Notes under the pieces: model-generated
What the model saw: only the letters and a program-made list of their open reading frames with translations
Told to the model about the DNA's origin: nothing
Databases searched by the model: none
Assembly: GCF_012034175.1 (NCBI RefSeq)
Contig: NZ_JAATEJ010000006.1
Location: 248,001-312,000, forward strand
DNA length: 64,000 nucleotides
Direction of reading: 5' to 3'
DNA from: Actinacidiphila epipremni
GTDB taxonomy: Bacteria > Actinomycetota > Actinomycetes > Streptomycetales > Streptomycetaceae
Program-made: the position numbers and the translations under genes
Shown here: in pieces, positions 1 to 8,540 of the stretch
How positions within the stretch are numbered: position 1 is the first letter of the stretch
How the letters are laid out: every line of letters starts with the position of its first letter

Positions 1-126
1 CGCCTGGTCACCGTCCAGCCCGAGTACGACGAGGCCGCCGCGCTGGCCCGGCGCGCAGGACTGCCGGTCGCCGCCGTCCTGGACCAGGCCCGCGCCCGCG
101 CCGCGCAGCCCGGCCCCGCGACCTGA
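1..126 (+). CDS. C-terminal fragment, probably LarC-like nickel-pincer cofactor protein
   Basis: Only the last 41 codons are inside the window. The reading frame is open from the left edge and ends in TGA. The segment VQPEYDEAAALARRAGLPV followed by an arginine/alanine-rich helix resembles the end of LarC (DUF111), where a KPEYEDCA-type strand is followed by a REVY-type helix. LarC proteins insert nickel during synthesis of the pincer nucleotide cofactor. The match rests on a short tail and could be wrong. The gene is probably unrelated to the biosynthetic cluster that starts at 346 and would mark its left boundary. Confidence 0.4.
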   Translation, partial: RLVTVQPEYDEAAALARRAGLPVAAVLDQARARAAQPGPAT

Positions 127-225
127 GCCGTACTCCGGGAACGGCCCGGCCCGCCGGTACGGCCAACTCCCGCCGCCCCGAGCGGAATCCGCCGCCGGGA
201 GCCGTACAACCGCGGAGAATCCGAT

Positions 226-271
226 GTTGCACAGCCCCGCGCCGACCCCGCGCGCACACGACGTGTGCAAC
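226..271. promoter_or_regulatory. Inverted repeat upstream of the first cluster ACP
   Basis: The arms GTTGCACA (226-233) and TGTGCAAC (264-271) are an exact inverted repeat around a 30-bp spacer. A smaller palindrome CACAC-GAC-GTGTG (255-267) overlaps the right arm. It lies 75 bp before the first cluster gene inside the 219-bp gap 127-345, so an operator is plausible. The core TGCAAC recurs near 38951 and 38975. No protein can be assigned to it. Confidence 0.4.
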
Positions 272-345
272 CCCGGTGACCGCGTGCCAGCCGGGCCCGG
301 CCATGCCAGGGTGAGCGCGCAGCGGGACTTTCGCACAGCCATGCG

Positions 346-642
346 GTGGCCATGACCGAAGGGTTCGACGTGTTCGAGACGGTACGTGACGCGGTGAAGA
401 CGGCTCTGCTGGAAATGGACTACGACATCAGCGAGTTGGCCGACGACATGGTGCTCGGCCCGGCCGGGCTGGACCTGGAGTCGCTCGCCGTCGCCGAACT
501 CGCCGTCCACATCGAGGACGACTTCGGCGTGAAGTTCGCCGACGAGGAGCTGCCCGGCATGGCCGACCTCACCCTCGACGAGTTCTCCGCGCTGGTCGTC
601 GAGCGGATGGGCGCGACGTCCGCCGCCGGGCTCGCGGACTGA
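346..642 (+). CDS. Discrete acyl carrier protein (ACP-1)
   Basis: This is a 98-residue stand-alone ACP. The phosphopantetheine serine is S46 in GLDLESLAVAEL, followed by the usual acidic helix II and the VKFADEELPGM segment. The start is GTG at 346 or ATG at 352; both give the same domain. It is 29 bp upstream of a FabF-like KAS and very similar to the ACP at 36515-36796, which has GVDLESLALAEL. It is therefore one half of an ACP/KAS pair that occurs twice in the cluster. The inferred role is to carry a malonyl or growing acyl group for the adjacent KAS. It must be converted to the holo form, probably by the PPTase at 19685-20425. Confidence 0.9.
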   Translation: MAMTEGFDVFETVRDAVKTALLEMDYDISELADDMVLGPAGLDLESLAVAELAVHIEDDFGVKFADEELPGMADLTLDEFSALVVERMGATSAAGLAD

Positions 643-671
643 CACCGGACCACAGCGGAAAGGACGCGGCA

Positions 672-1961
672 GTGAACAGCGCAGCACCGCGGGCCACCGT
701 GACCGGCATCGGCCTGGTCACCCCGCTGGGCACCGACGTGCCGGACTTCTTCGCGGCCCTGTGCGAGCCGCGCTCCGGCCTCGTCAGCCCCCCGCCGGAC
801 CATGTCGCGGCCGGCCTGGTCGACGCGGCCGGCATCGCCCCCGACCTGGACCCGGCGGCCCACGTCCCCCGGCACGACCGCAGCGTCGTCGACCGGTTCT
901 CGCTCATGGCCGTCGCCGCGGCCGACGCGGCGCTCGCCGACGCGGGGCTGACCGTCGGGCAGGACGTGGACCCCTACCGGGTCGCCGTGATCGCCTCCAC
1001 CGGCGCGGGCGGCATGATCACCTTCGAGCGGCAGGCCCGGCTGTCGGGCGAACGCGGCGCGCCGGGCGTCAGCTCGTACCTCTACTCGGCCTTCCTGCCC
1101 AACATGGCCACCGCGCGGATCGCCCTCAAGCACGGCATCCGCGGCTTCTCCTCCACCGTGACCACCGCCTGCGCGGCCAGCGCGCACGCCATCGCCGAAG
1201 CCTTCCGGCTGATCACGGCGGGCGACGCCGACGTCGTCGTCTGCGGCGGTACGGAGGCCACGCTCGGCGGCCTCACCGGCATCGCCGGCTTCCGCAACGC
1301 CCGTGCGCTGGCCACCGGTTGGGCCGACGACCCGACCGCCGCGAGCCGGCCCTTCGACTCCCGGCGCAACGGCTTCGTCCTCGGCGAGGGCGGCGGCATG
1401 CTCGTCGTCGAACGCGCCGACCTCGCCGACGCGCGCGGCGCCGCCGGATACGCCGACCTCACCGGCTGGGGCTCCACGACGGACGCCTTCCACCTCATCA
1501 TGCCCAACCCGGACGGCTCCGGCGTCGCCGCGTGCATGCGCGGCGCGATCGAGAAGGCCGGGCTCGGCCTCGCCGACGTCGGCTACGTCAACGCGCACGG
1601 CACCGGCACGAAGATCGGCGACATGGCCGAAGCCGCCGCCATCCAGCAGGTGTTCGGCCCCGACCAGCCCGCCGTCAGCTCCACCAAGGGCGTCACCGGC
1701 CATCTGCTGGGCGGCGCCGGCGCGGTGGAGGCCGCGGCCACCGTCCTCGCCGTCGCGGACGGCGTCCTGCCGCCGACCCGCAACCTGGACGACCCCGACC
1801 CCAAGTGCGACCTCGACCATGTGCGCGGCGGCGGCCGGCCCGCCCGGCTGACCGCCGCGCTCTCGACGTCCTCCGCGTTCGGCGGCCACAACGTCTCCCT
1901 GGTCTTCCAGCCGCCCAGCACCCGGCGCACCCGCAACAGCGGGGCGGTCCATGCCCGTTGA
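672..1961 (+). CDS. FabF-like beta-ketoacyl-ACP synthase (KAS-1)
   Basis: This 429-residue type II condensing enzyme has a complete active site: nucleophile C167 in TTACAAS, H309 in NAHGTGT, K339 and H344 in STKGVTGH. GTG 672 is chosen because AAGGA lies 7-8 nt upstream. It performs decarboxylative Claisen condensation between an acyl chain on its cysteine and malonyl-ACP. Its closest visible relative is the KAS at 32917-34197; many stretches are nearly identical, such as the VNAHGT and NLDDPDP segments. No chain-length factor with a lost cysteine is adjacent, so it is probably a homodimeric KAS rather than a KS-alpha/KS-beta pair. Its stop overlaps the next gene by 11 bp, which links it to the oxazole starter protein. 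Confidence 0.93.
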   Translation: MNSAAPRATVTGIGLVTPLGTDVPDFFAALCEPRSGLVSPPPDHVAAGLVDAAGIAPDLDPAAHVPRHDRSVVDRFSLMAVAAADAALADAGLTVGQDVDPYRVAVIASTGAGGMITFERQARLSGERGAPGVSSYLYSAFLPNMATARIALKHGIRGFSSTVTTACAASAHAIAEAFRLITAGDADVVVCGGTEATLGGLTGIAGFRNARALATGWADDPTAASRPFDSRRNGFVLGEGGGMLVVERADLADARGAAGYADLTGWGSTTDAFHLIMPNPDGSGVAACMRGAIEKAGLGLADVGYVNAHGTGTKIGDMAEAAAIQQVFGPDQPAVSSTKGVTGHLLGGAGAVEAAATVLAVADGVLPPTRNLDDPDPKCDLDHVRGGGRPARLTAALSTSSAFGGHNVSLVFQPPSTRRTRNSGAVHAR

Positions 1962-4900
1962 GGGCACGGGGGCGGTGCCCGCGAGCGCGGTCATGGCCGG
2001 CGAGCGGACGCTGCTCGTGGAGTGCGCCGCACGCTGGCTGGAGCGCGGCCACCGGCTGAGCGCCCTGGTCTCGCCGGAGCCCGCGCTGCGGGAATGGGCG
2101 CGGGAGCGGGGCGTCCCGGCGGTCGAACGGCTCGACGGGCTCCCGGCCGTGCTCGGCGGTGAGCCCTTCGACTACTTCTTCGGCATCACCTACCTGCGGA
2201 TCGTGCCGCGCGCGCTGCTGGACCTGCCGCGCCGGCTCGCGGTCAACTTCCACGACGCGCTGCTGCCCCGCAACGCCGGGATGTACGCGACGAGCTGGGC
2301 GCTGCTGGACGCTCCGGCCGAGCACGGGGTGACCTGGCACGTCATGACCGAGGGCGCCGACGAGGGCGACATCCTGCTCCGGCGCGAGGTCGCCGTCGGG
2401 CCCGACGACACCGCGTACGACCTCAACACCGCGTGCTTCCAGGCCGGCATGGACTCCTTCGGCGAGCTCGCCGACCTGCTCACCGCCGGCCGGGCCGTGC
2501 CCGTACCGCAGGACCTGCGGCAGCGCACGTACCACGCCCGCGCCGACGTGCTGCCGGCCGGCGGGCTGCTGCGCTGGGAGCGGCCCGGGCGCGAACTGCA
2601 CGCGCTGGTACGGGCGACGCTGCTCGGCCGCGGCGACAACGCCTTCGGCACCGCGAAGATCGCGCTGCCGGCGGGCTGGGCGGTGCCGGCCGGCAGCCGG
2701 CTGCTCCCCACCCGCTCCGGCCGCCCGCCGGGCACGGTCCTCGCCGCCGACGCGTCGGGCCTGACGGTGGCGACCGGGGACCAGGATCTTTTCCTCGGCC
2801 CATTGCGCAGCCCTGAGGGCACGCCGCTTTCCGCGGAAGCCCTCGGGCTCGGCCCCGGGGCCCGGCTTCCGCTCCCGACCGCCGCGGACACCGCCGCCCT
2901 GACCGCCCGGCTGCGCGCCACCCGCCGCCACGAGGCCCGCTGGGTACGCCGGTTGGCGTCGGTGCGGCCCCTCGACCTGCCGTACTGCGGGGTCGCGGGG
3001 CCGGTGGCCGGGGCCGGCGGTCGCGCCGAGGGCGGGGCCGGGGTCGTCGCGTACGACGTGGCCGTGCCGTCCGGGCTCGTGGCCGGGGCCGGCGTCGAGC
3101 CGCAGCTGGCCGCGCTGGCGGGTGTGCTGCTGTACCTCGGCAGGGTCGCCGGGGTCACCGGGGAGGCAGCGGGTGATGTCGGGCTGCGGGCGGCGGCGGA
3201 CCCGGGGCCGTACTTCGCGGAGACCGTGCCCCTGCGGGTGCCGGAGGCGGCGGACGGGACGGGCTTCGCCGCGTACTGCGGGCAGCTCGCGGCGGCCGTC
3301 GCGGAGGTCGAGGCATGGGGCGGGACGTACCCGCGCGACCTCGGCGTGCGTCACGCGGCGCTCACGGGCGCGCCCGGGCTGCCGGTCGTCGTGGGGGCCG
3401 AGGGCGCGGGCGGGGCTGTACCCGGGGCCGCCGTGCAGGTCATCGCCGCGCCCGGCGGGGAGCGCTGCCGGCTGCTGCTCGCCGCCGACCGGGTCGAGCC
3501 CGGCGCCGCCGACGCGCTGCGGACCGACCTCGCCGCCTTCCTCACCGCGCTGGCCGGCGCGCCCGGCGACGTCGCGGCGGTCCCGCTGCTGTCGGGGCCG
3601 CGCCGCGCGCAGGTGCTGGAGGAGTGGAACGCCACCGACACCGCCGCGCGGCCCGACGCCCGGGTCTGCGACCTGTTCGCCGCGCAGGCGGCCTCCCGCC
3701 CGGACGCGGTCGCCGTCGTCGCCGACGACGGGACGCTGACGTACGCCGAACTCGCCGCCCGCGCCCGCCGGGTGGCCGCCGCCCTGAGCGGTGCGGGCAT
3801 CGGCCCCGGCGACCTGGTCGGGGTCCACCTCGGGCGCGGCGCCGACCTCGTGGCCGCGCTCCTCGGCGTCATGCACACGGGCGCCGCGTACGTCCCCCTC
3901 GACCCGCTCTACCCCGCCGACCGCATCCGCGCGATGGCCGAGGACGCGGGCCTGCGCCTGCTCCTGACCGGCGGCGGCCTGCCCCTCCCGCCCGAGCTCG
4001 CCGCGACCGGCATCGCGCGCCTGGACGTGACGGACCCGGCCCTCCCGCCGGGGGAGGCCGGGGCGCCGGCGCCCGCAGCCACGCCCCCGCAGGCGGCGGA
4101 CGCCGGTCCCGGCGCCGCCGGCCCGGGCGCCCAACTCCCGCATCGCGCCGGCGATCTCGCGTATGTCATCTACACCTCCGGCTCCACCGGCCGCCCCAAG
4201 GGCGTGCGGATCGGGCATCGGGCGCTGACGAACTTCCTGCTCTCCATGGCCGCGGAACCGGGCTGCCGGCCCGGGGAGCGGCTGCTCGCGGTCACCACCG
4301 TGTGCTTCGACATCGCCGGGCTCGAACTGTTCCTGCCGCTGGTCACCGGCGGCTGCGTGGAGCTGGTGCCGGCCGAAGCGGCGCGGGACGGCTTCGCGTT
4401 GTGCGAACGGCTGCGCCGCTCGCGCCCCGCGCTCATGCAGGCGACGCCGGCGACATGGCGGCTGCTGACCGCCGCGGGCTGGGAGGGCGACGGCAACTTG
4501 CGGGCGCTGTGCGGCGGGGAGCCGCTGCCCGCCGACCTCGCGAACGAACTCCTCGACCGCACCGGCGAGTTGTGGAATCTCTACGGGCCGACCGAGACCA
4601 CCGTCTGGTCGACCGCCGCCCGCGTCCGGCCGGGCGACCGGATCACCCTCGGCCGTCCCCTCGCCAACACCCGCTGCTATGTGCTGGATCGCGCCGGGCG
4701 GCCACTGCCGCCGTACGTCCCCGGCGAGTTGTGCATCGGCGGCGCGGGCGTCGCCGAAGGCTACCTGGGCCGACCGGAGTTGACCGCCGAGAAGTTCGTC
4801 CCCGACCCCTTCACCGGCACCGGCCGGCTCTACCGCACCGGCGACCTCGTCCGCCGGCTCGGCGACGGCCGGCTGGACTGCCTCGGGCGGATCGACGACC

Positions 4901-5532
4901 AGGTGAAGATCGACGGCTTCCGTATCGAACCCGGCGAGATCGAGGCGGCGCTGCTGCGGCACCCGGGCGTACGGCGGGCCGTCGTGGCCGCCCGCGCGGA
5001 CGCCGCCGGCACCCGGCGGCTCGTCGCGTACGTCGTCCCGGCGGGACAAGTGGCGCCCGGCGCCGAGGAGTTGCGCCGCCACCTCGCGCGCGACCTGCCC
5101 GGCTACATGGTGCCCGCCCGCTACGTCCCGCTCCCGGAGATCCCGCTCACCCGCAACGGCAAGGTCGACCGCAAGGCGCTGCCCGACCCGCCGCGCACCA
5201 CCGCGACCGCGCTCCCGCCGGCCGCCCGGCCCCGTACCGCCCCCGAGGCGGCGGTCGCGCGGGTGTGGCGGGCCGTGCTCGGGCGCGACGACATCGGCCT
5301 GGACGACAACTTCTTCGACGCGGGCGGCACGTCGCTGCTGCTCACGCAGGCGGTGACCCGGCTGAATGCGGAGCTGGGCGTACGGCTGAGGTCCGTCGAC
5401 ATGTTCCGCAATCCGACGGTACGCACGATGGCCGGGTGCCTGGCGGCGCCGGCCGCCCCGCCCGCCGCCGCGGACGAGCCCGCCCGCCGTATCGACCGCT
5501 CCCTGATCCGGCGCCGCAAGCGCCGCGCCTGA
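1951..5532 (+). CDS. Formyltransferase-adenylation-PCP NRPS loading protein, predicted glycine
   Basis: The protein has 1193 residues. Residues about 15-220 are a methionyl-tRNA-formyltransferase-like domain with the triad N99, H101 and D140. Residues about 300-545 look like only the C-terminal lobe of a condensation domain, with no HHxxxDG. An A domain follows (about 555-1060: YTSGSTGRPKG, YGPTETT, YRTGDL, NGKVDRK), then a PCP with DAGGTSLLL (serine near 1125). By alignment to GrsA positions I read the specificity residues as D-I-L-Q-L-G-L-V-W plus the usual Lys, one change from the known glycine code DILQLGLIWK. Inferred role: load glycine, N-formylate it and pass formyl-glycyl-S-PCP to the PKS encoded opposite, as OzmO and CongA do for oxazole formation. 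The ATG at 1951 overlaps KAS-1; M15 is an alternative start. Confidence 0.9.
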   Translation: MPVEGTGAVPASAVMAGERTLLVECAARWLERGHRLSALVSPEPALREWARERGVPAVERLDGLPAVLGGEPFDYFFGITYLRIVPRALLDLPRRLAVNFHDALLPRNAGMYATSWALLDAPAEHGVTWHVMTEGADEGDILLRREVAVGPDDTAYDLNTACFQAGMDSFGELADLLTAGRAVPVPQDLRQRTYHARADVLPAGGLLRWERPGRELHALVRATLLGRGDNAFGTAKIALPAGWAVPAGSRLLPTRSGRPPGTVLAADASGLTVATGDQDLFLGPLRSPEGTPLSAEALGLGPGARLPLPTAADTAALTARLRATRRHEARWVRRLASVRPLDLPYCGVAGPVAGAGGRAEGGAGVVAYDVAVPSGLVAGAGVEPQLAALAGVLLYLGRVAGVTGEAAGDVGLRAAADPGPYFAETVPLRVPEAADGTGFAAYCGQLAAAVAEVEAWGGTYPRDLGVRHAALTGAPGLPVVVGAEGAGGAVPGAAVQVIAAPGGERCRLLLAADRVEPGAADALRTDLAAFLTALAGAPGDVAAVPLLSGPRRAQVLEEWNATDTAARPDARVCDLFAAQAASRPDAVAVVADDGTLTYAELAARARRVAAALSGAGIGPGDLVGVHLGRGADLVAALLGVMHTGAAYVPLDPLYPADRIRAMAEDAGLRLLLTGGGLPLPPELAATGIARLDVTDPALPPGEAGAPAPAATPPQAADAGPGAAGPGAQLPHRAGDLAYVIYTSGSTGRPKGVRIGHRALTNFLLSMAAEPGCRPGERLLAVTTVCFDIAGLELFLPLVTGGCVELVPAEAARDGFALCERLRRSRPALMQATPATWRLLTAAGWEGDGNLRALCGGEPLPADLANELLDRTGELWNLYGPTETTVWSTAARVRPGDRITLGRPLANTRCYVLDRAGRPLPPYVPGELCIGGAGVAEGYLGRPELTAEKFVPDPFTGTGRLYRTGDLVRRLGDGRLDCLGRIDDQVKIDGFRIEPGEIEAALLRHPGVRRAVVAARADAAGTRRLVAYVVPAGQVAPGAEELRRHLARDLPGYMVPARYVPLPEIPLTRNGKVDRKALPDPPRTTATALPPAARPRTAPEAAVARVWRAVLGRDDIGLDDNFFDAGGTSLLLTQAVTRLNAELGVRLRSVDMFRNPTVRTMAGCLAAPAAPPAAADEPARRIDRSLIRRRKRRA

Positions 5533-5543
5533 CACGTACGGGG

Positions 5544-5618
5544 GGCGGGAGGGCGGCCCGGGGGTGGAGCCGCCCTCCCGCCGGGGGAGTAGCGCGGTGA
5601 CGTCCGCAACCGCGCTAC
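5544..5618. terminator. Two tandem hairpins between convergent genes
   Basis: The first hairpin has perfect 14-bp arms GGCGGGAGGGCGGC (5544-5557) and its complement at 5569-5582. The second has perfect 10-bp arms GTAGCGCGGT (5589-5598) and its complement at 5609-5618. They fill the 129-bp gap between the NRPS stop (+) and the PKS stop (-), so they probably act as a bidirectional terminator. There is no U-tract, which is normal in streptomycetes. Confidence 0.75.
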
Positions 5619-5661
5619 GGGTCCGGGGGCCCGACATCGGCCGCAGGGGAGAGGCAGGGGG

Positions 5662-8436
5662 CTATTCGGGGAGGAAGCCGGACTCGCGCAGCTCCTCGAA
5701 CAGGTTCTCCACGAAGGAGTCGATCGTCGGGTAGTCGATGAAGCCGGTCGCCGGCACCTCGTGGCCCAGCTCGTCGCCCAGCTTGGCGGTGAGCTCGATG
5801 AGCATCAAGGACTCCGCGTTGAGGTCGAACAGCTCTGCCGCCGGGTCGGGCAGCCCGTCCTGCGTGGGCTGCGGGCCCAGCGCCCGGCCGATCTCGTCCC
5901 GCAGGTACTCGGTGACCAGCGCGGCCTGGACGACCGCGGGCCGCCCGGCCAGCTGCTCGCGCAGCGACCCGCCGCGGGCCGCGGGCGCGGCCGTACGGGA
6001 GGCGGCGGCGCCGTCGTACCAGTAGCGCTCGCGCTGGAAGGGATACGTCGGCAGCGCCGTCCGCACGAAGGGCCGGGTGGCGTGGAAGGCCTCCCAGTCG
6101 ACGACCAGCCCGGCGAGCCAGGCCCGCCCCAGCGCCGCGAGCACGGCGGGCAGGCCGGGCGGGTGGCCCGGGTCGGGCGTCAGGTCGAGCGGCGCCCAGG
6201 CGGTGCCGTGCAGCGCCGCGGCGATCGCCTCGGCCCGGGCGGCGGCGTCACCGGCCGGGTCCGCACCCGGCGCGGGCGCACCCGGCGCGGGCGTGTCCGG
6301 CGCGGGCGTGTCCGGCGCGGCGGGCGGCAGCCCCTCGGGCCCCGACCAGCCCGCCGCGCCGGCCGACCACAGCGGCAGCCCGGGCGCCGGGGCGGCGGGC
6401 CAGGTGGCGTGCGGGTCGAGCATCACCGCGGGCGGCACCGTTCCGGCCAGGCAGCCCGCCGCGCGCCAGCCGGCCGGGCCCGCGGCGACCAGGGCGGCGG
6501 GCTGGACGCCCCAGGTCCGCAGCAGCCGGGCGGTGGCGTATTCGGCCAGCGCCGCGGCGGGCGCGTCACCGGCGGTGAGGGCGGCACGGGCGTCGCTGCC
6601 GGCCTCCGCGCGGGCCAGGCACGTGTCGACGGCGTCGCGGAAGGCGGCGGACTGCTCGTAGAGGGCCACCGCGTGCGCGCCCTTGTCCGGCGAGGTGCCG
6701 GTGCACACGAAGGCCGCCGCCGCGGCCTCCGCGGTGACCTCCGCGGCCGGCACCCGCTCCCGGCCGCCCACTGCGAGCGCCATCGCGGCGTCCCGCACGC
6801 CGGTCGCCACGACGAACCGCCGGTGCGGATGGATCCGCCGCCCGAGCGCCAGCGTCCCGGCGACGTCGCCCAGCGGCGTCCCGGCGTTCCGGCGCAGATG
6901 CCGCGCCAGCTCCGCGACCGCCCGATCCGCGGCCTCCTCCGTCGCCGCCGACACGACCAGCAACGCCGGCTCCTCGCGACCCACCGCGGCCGTACCCTCA
7001 GCAGCGGACGTGCCGCCCGCCGCGGGGACGTCGCCCACCGCAGCCGTACCGCCCACCGCCGTGGCAGCGGCCCCCGGCCCGTCGCCGGGTGCGGCCCCCA
7101 CGCCCGCCCGCCGCACGGGCGGTGGCTCCTCCAGCACCACATGCGCGTTCGTCCCGCCGATGCCGAACGCGCTCACGCCCGCCCGGCGCGGTCCCGCGTC
7201 CGGCGGCGCCGGCCAGTCGCACAGCTCGGTGTTGACCCGGAACGGCCCCTCGTCGAAAGGGATCTCCGGGTTCGGCGCCTCGAAGTCCAGCGTGGGGACG
7301 AGCTTGGCGTGCGAGAGCATCAGCGCGGTCTTGATCAGGCCCGCCATGCCCGCCGCCGTGTCGAGGTGGCCGACGTTCGACTTGACCGAGCCCAGCGCGA
7401 CCGAGTGGCCGGGCGAGGCGGACGCGAACGCCTCGTTGAGCGCGGCCACTTCGATCGGGTCGCCGAGCACCGTGCCGGTGCCGTGCGCCTCGACGTAGCC
7501 GATCGTGTCGGGCGGGCACTGCGCCACATGCAGCGCGTCGGCGATCACCGCGGCCTGGCCGCGCACGCTGGGCGCGGTGTAACTCGCCTTGAGCGAGCCG
7601 TCGTTGTTGATCGCCGTGCCGCGGATCACCGCGTGGATGCGGCTGCCGTCGGCCAGCGCGTCGGTGAGCCGCTTGAGCAGCACCACGCCCACCCCGCTGC
7701 CGATGACCGTGCCCTCCGCCTTGGAGTCGAAGGGCCGGCAGTGGCCGTCGGGGGAGAAGATCATGCCGGGCTGGTGGAGGTAGCCCTGGTCCTGGGGGAA
7801 GCGGATGTGCGCGCTGCCGGCGAGCGCCGCGTCGCACTCGTCGCCGAGCAGCGCCAGGCACGCCATGTGCAGCGCGACCAGCGACGTCGAGCACGCGGTG
7901 CCGACGTTGACGCTGGGCCCGCGCAGGCCGAGCTTGTAGGACACCCGGGTGGCCAGGAAGTCCTTGTCCGCCGCGAGCATCAGCCGGTACCGCTCGACCT
8001 CGGAGGCCTCACGGTAGCGCTCGGCGAGCAGGTGCAGCGCGTACGCGTTGAGGCCGACACCCGCGTAGACGCCGATCGGGCCGGCGAAGCGGTCGGGGTC
8101 GCAGCCGGCGTCCTCCAGCGCGGTCAGCGCGCATTCGAGGAAGATCCGCTGCTGCGGGTCGAGGATCTCGGCCTCCTCGCGCGGGATGCGGAACAGCCCG
8201 GCGTCGAACCGGTCGATGTCCGGCAGCACTTGGCCGGCCTTCACGTACCGCGGGTCGGCGAGGTCGCGGGAGCTCACGCCCGCGGCGCGCAGCTCGGCGT
8301 CCGTGAAGTAGGTGGTGGTCCGGATGCCGTCGCACAGGTTGCGCCAGAAGGCCCCGGTGTCCTCCGCCCCGGGGAAGCGGCAGGCCATGCCGACGATGGC
8401 CACGTCGGCGTCACGGACGTCGTCTGTAAGGTCCAC
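5662..8436 (-). CDS. Type I PKS module: KS, degenerate AT remnant, ACP
   Basis: The protein has 924 residues. The start is GTG 8436, preceded by AAGGA. KS residues about 8-430 carry C182 in GTACSTS, EAHGTGT and KSNVGHLDTAAG, so the KS looks active. After the KS-AT linker, an AT-like stretch begins normally (AFVCTGTSP) but the GHSxG nucleophile region reads LVAAGPAGW. The central AT body is largely missing, replaced by low-complexity Pro/Ala sequence, until the post-AT LPTYPFQRERYW motif. The C-terminal ACP has LNAESLMLIEL. The module therefore cannot load its own extender; malonyl would have to come from FabD or another trans AT. Inferred role: one condensation on formyl-glycine before oxazole closure. 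It lacks KR, DH and TE domains. It is the only type I PKS in the window. Confidence 0.9.
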   Translation of the reverse strand: MDLTDDVRDADVAIVGMACRFPGAEDTGAFWRNLCDGIRTTTYFTDAELRAAGVSSRDLADPRYVKAGQVLPDIDRFDAGLFRIPREEAEILDPQQRIFLECALTALEDAGCDPDRFAGPIGVYAGVGLNAYALHLLAERYREASEVERYRLMLAADKDFLATRVSYKLGLRGPSVNVGTACSTSLVALHMACLALLGDECDAALAGSAHIRFPQDQGYLHQPGMIFSPDGHCRPFDSKAEGTVIGSGVGVVLLKRLTDALADGSRIHAVIRGTAINNDGSLKASYTAPSVRGQAAVIADALHVAQCPPDTIGYVEAHGTGTVLGDPIEVAALNEAFASASPGHSVALGSVKSNVGHLDTAAGMAGLIKTALMLSHAKLVPTLDFEAPNPEIPFDEGPFRVNTELCDWPAPPDAGPRRAGVSAFGIGGTNAHVVLEEPPPVRRAGVGAAPGDGPGAAATAVGGTAAVGDVPAAGGTSAAEGTAAVGREEPALLVVSAATEEAADRAVAELARHLRRNAGTPLGDVAGTLALGRRIHPHRRFVVATGVRDAAMALAVGGRERVPAAEVTAEAAAAAFVCTGTSPDKGAHAVALYEQSAAFRDAVDTCLARAEAGSDARAALTAGDAPAAALAEYATARLLRTWGVQPAALVAAGPAGWRAAGCLAGTVPPAVMLDPHATWPAAPAPGLPLWSAGAAGWSGPEGLPPAAPDTPAPDTPAPGAPAPGADPAGDAAARAEAIAAALHGTAWAPLDLTPDPGHPPGLPAVLAALGRAWLAGLVVDWEAFHATRPFVRTALPTYPFQRERYWYDGAAASRTAAPAARGGSLREQLAGRPAVVQAALVTEYLRDEIGRALGPQPTQDGLPDPAAELFDLNAESLMLIELTAKLGDELGHEVPATGFIDYPTIDSFVENLFEELRESGFLPE

Positions 8437-8476
8437 GCTGCGTCCTTCGTCCTCGGGTGACGGGTCTGACGGTCTG

Positions 8477-8520
8477 GCGGTGCGGCGGCGGTGCGGCGGC
8501 GCTGTGGTGGCGGTGCGGCG
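8477..8520. repeat. Four 11-bp phased direct repeats upstream of the PKS gene
   Basis: The unit GCGGTGCGGCG occurs at 8477-8487, 8488-8498 and 8510-8520. A diverged copy, GCGCTGTGGTG, fills 8499-8509. The strict 11-bp phase is one helical turn. The run lies in the 104-bp gap between the pyrophosphatase stop and the PKS start. Such phasing is typical of SARP-type activator sites, but no SARP gene is visible here and a simple GC-rich microsatellite is possible. Confidence 0.45.
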
Positions 8521-8540
8521 GCGCCGCGTACCCGGCGCGC

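Noticed and set aside
672..1961. Minimal type II aromatic PKS (KS-alpha/CLF)
   Set aside because: No Cys-to-Gln chain-length factor is adjacent and no cyclase or aromatase genes are present; the KAS proteins look like independent FabF-like enzymes.
420..1994. Long open frame antisense to ACP-1 and KAS-1
   Set aside because: High-GC DNA gives long spurious frames; the protein is Arg/Gly/Asp-rich with no motif, while the sense strand encodes complete ACP and KAS active sites.
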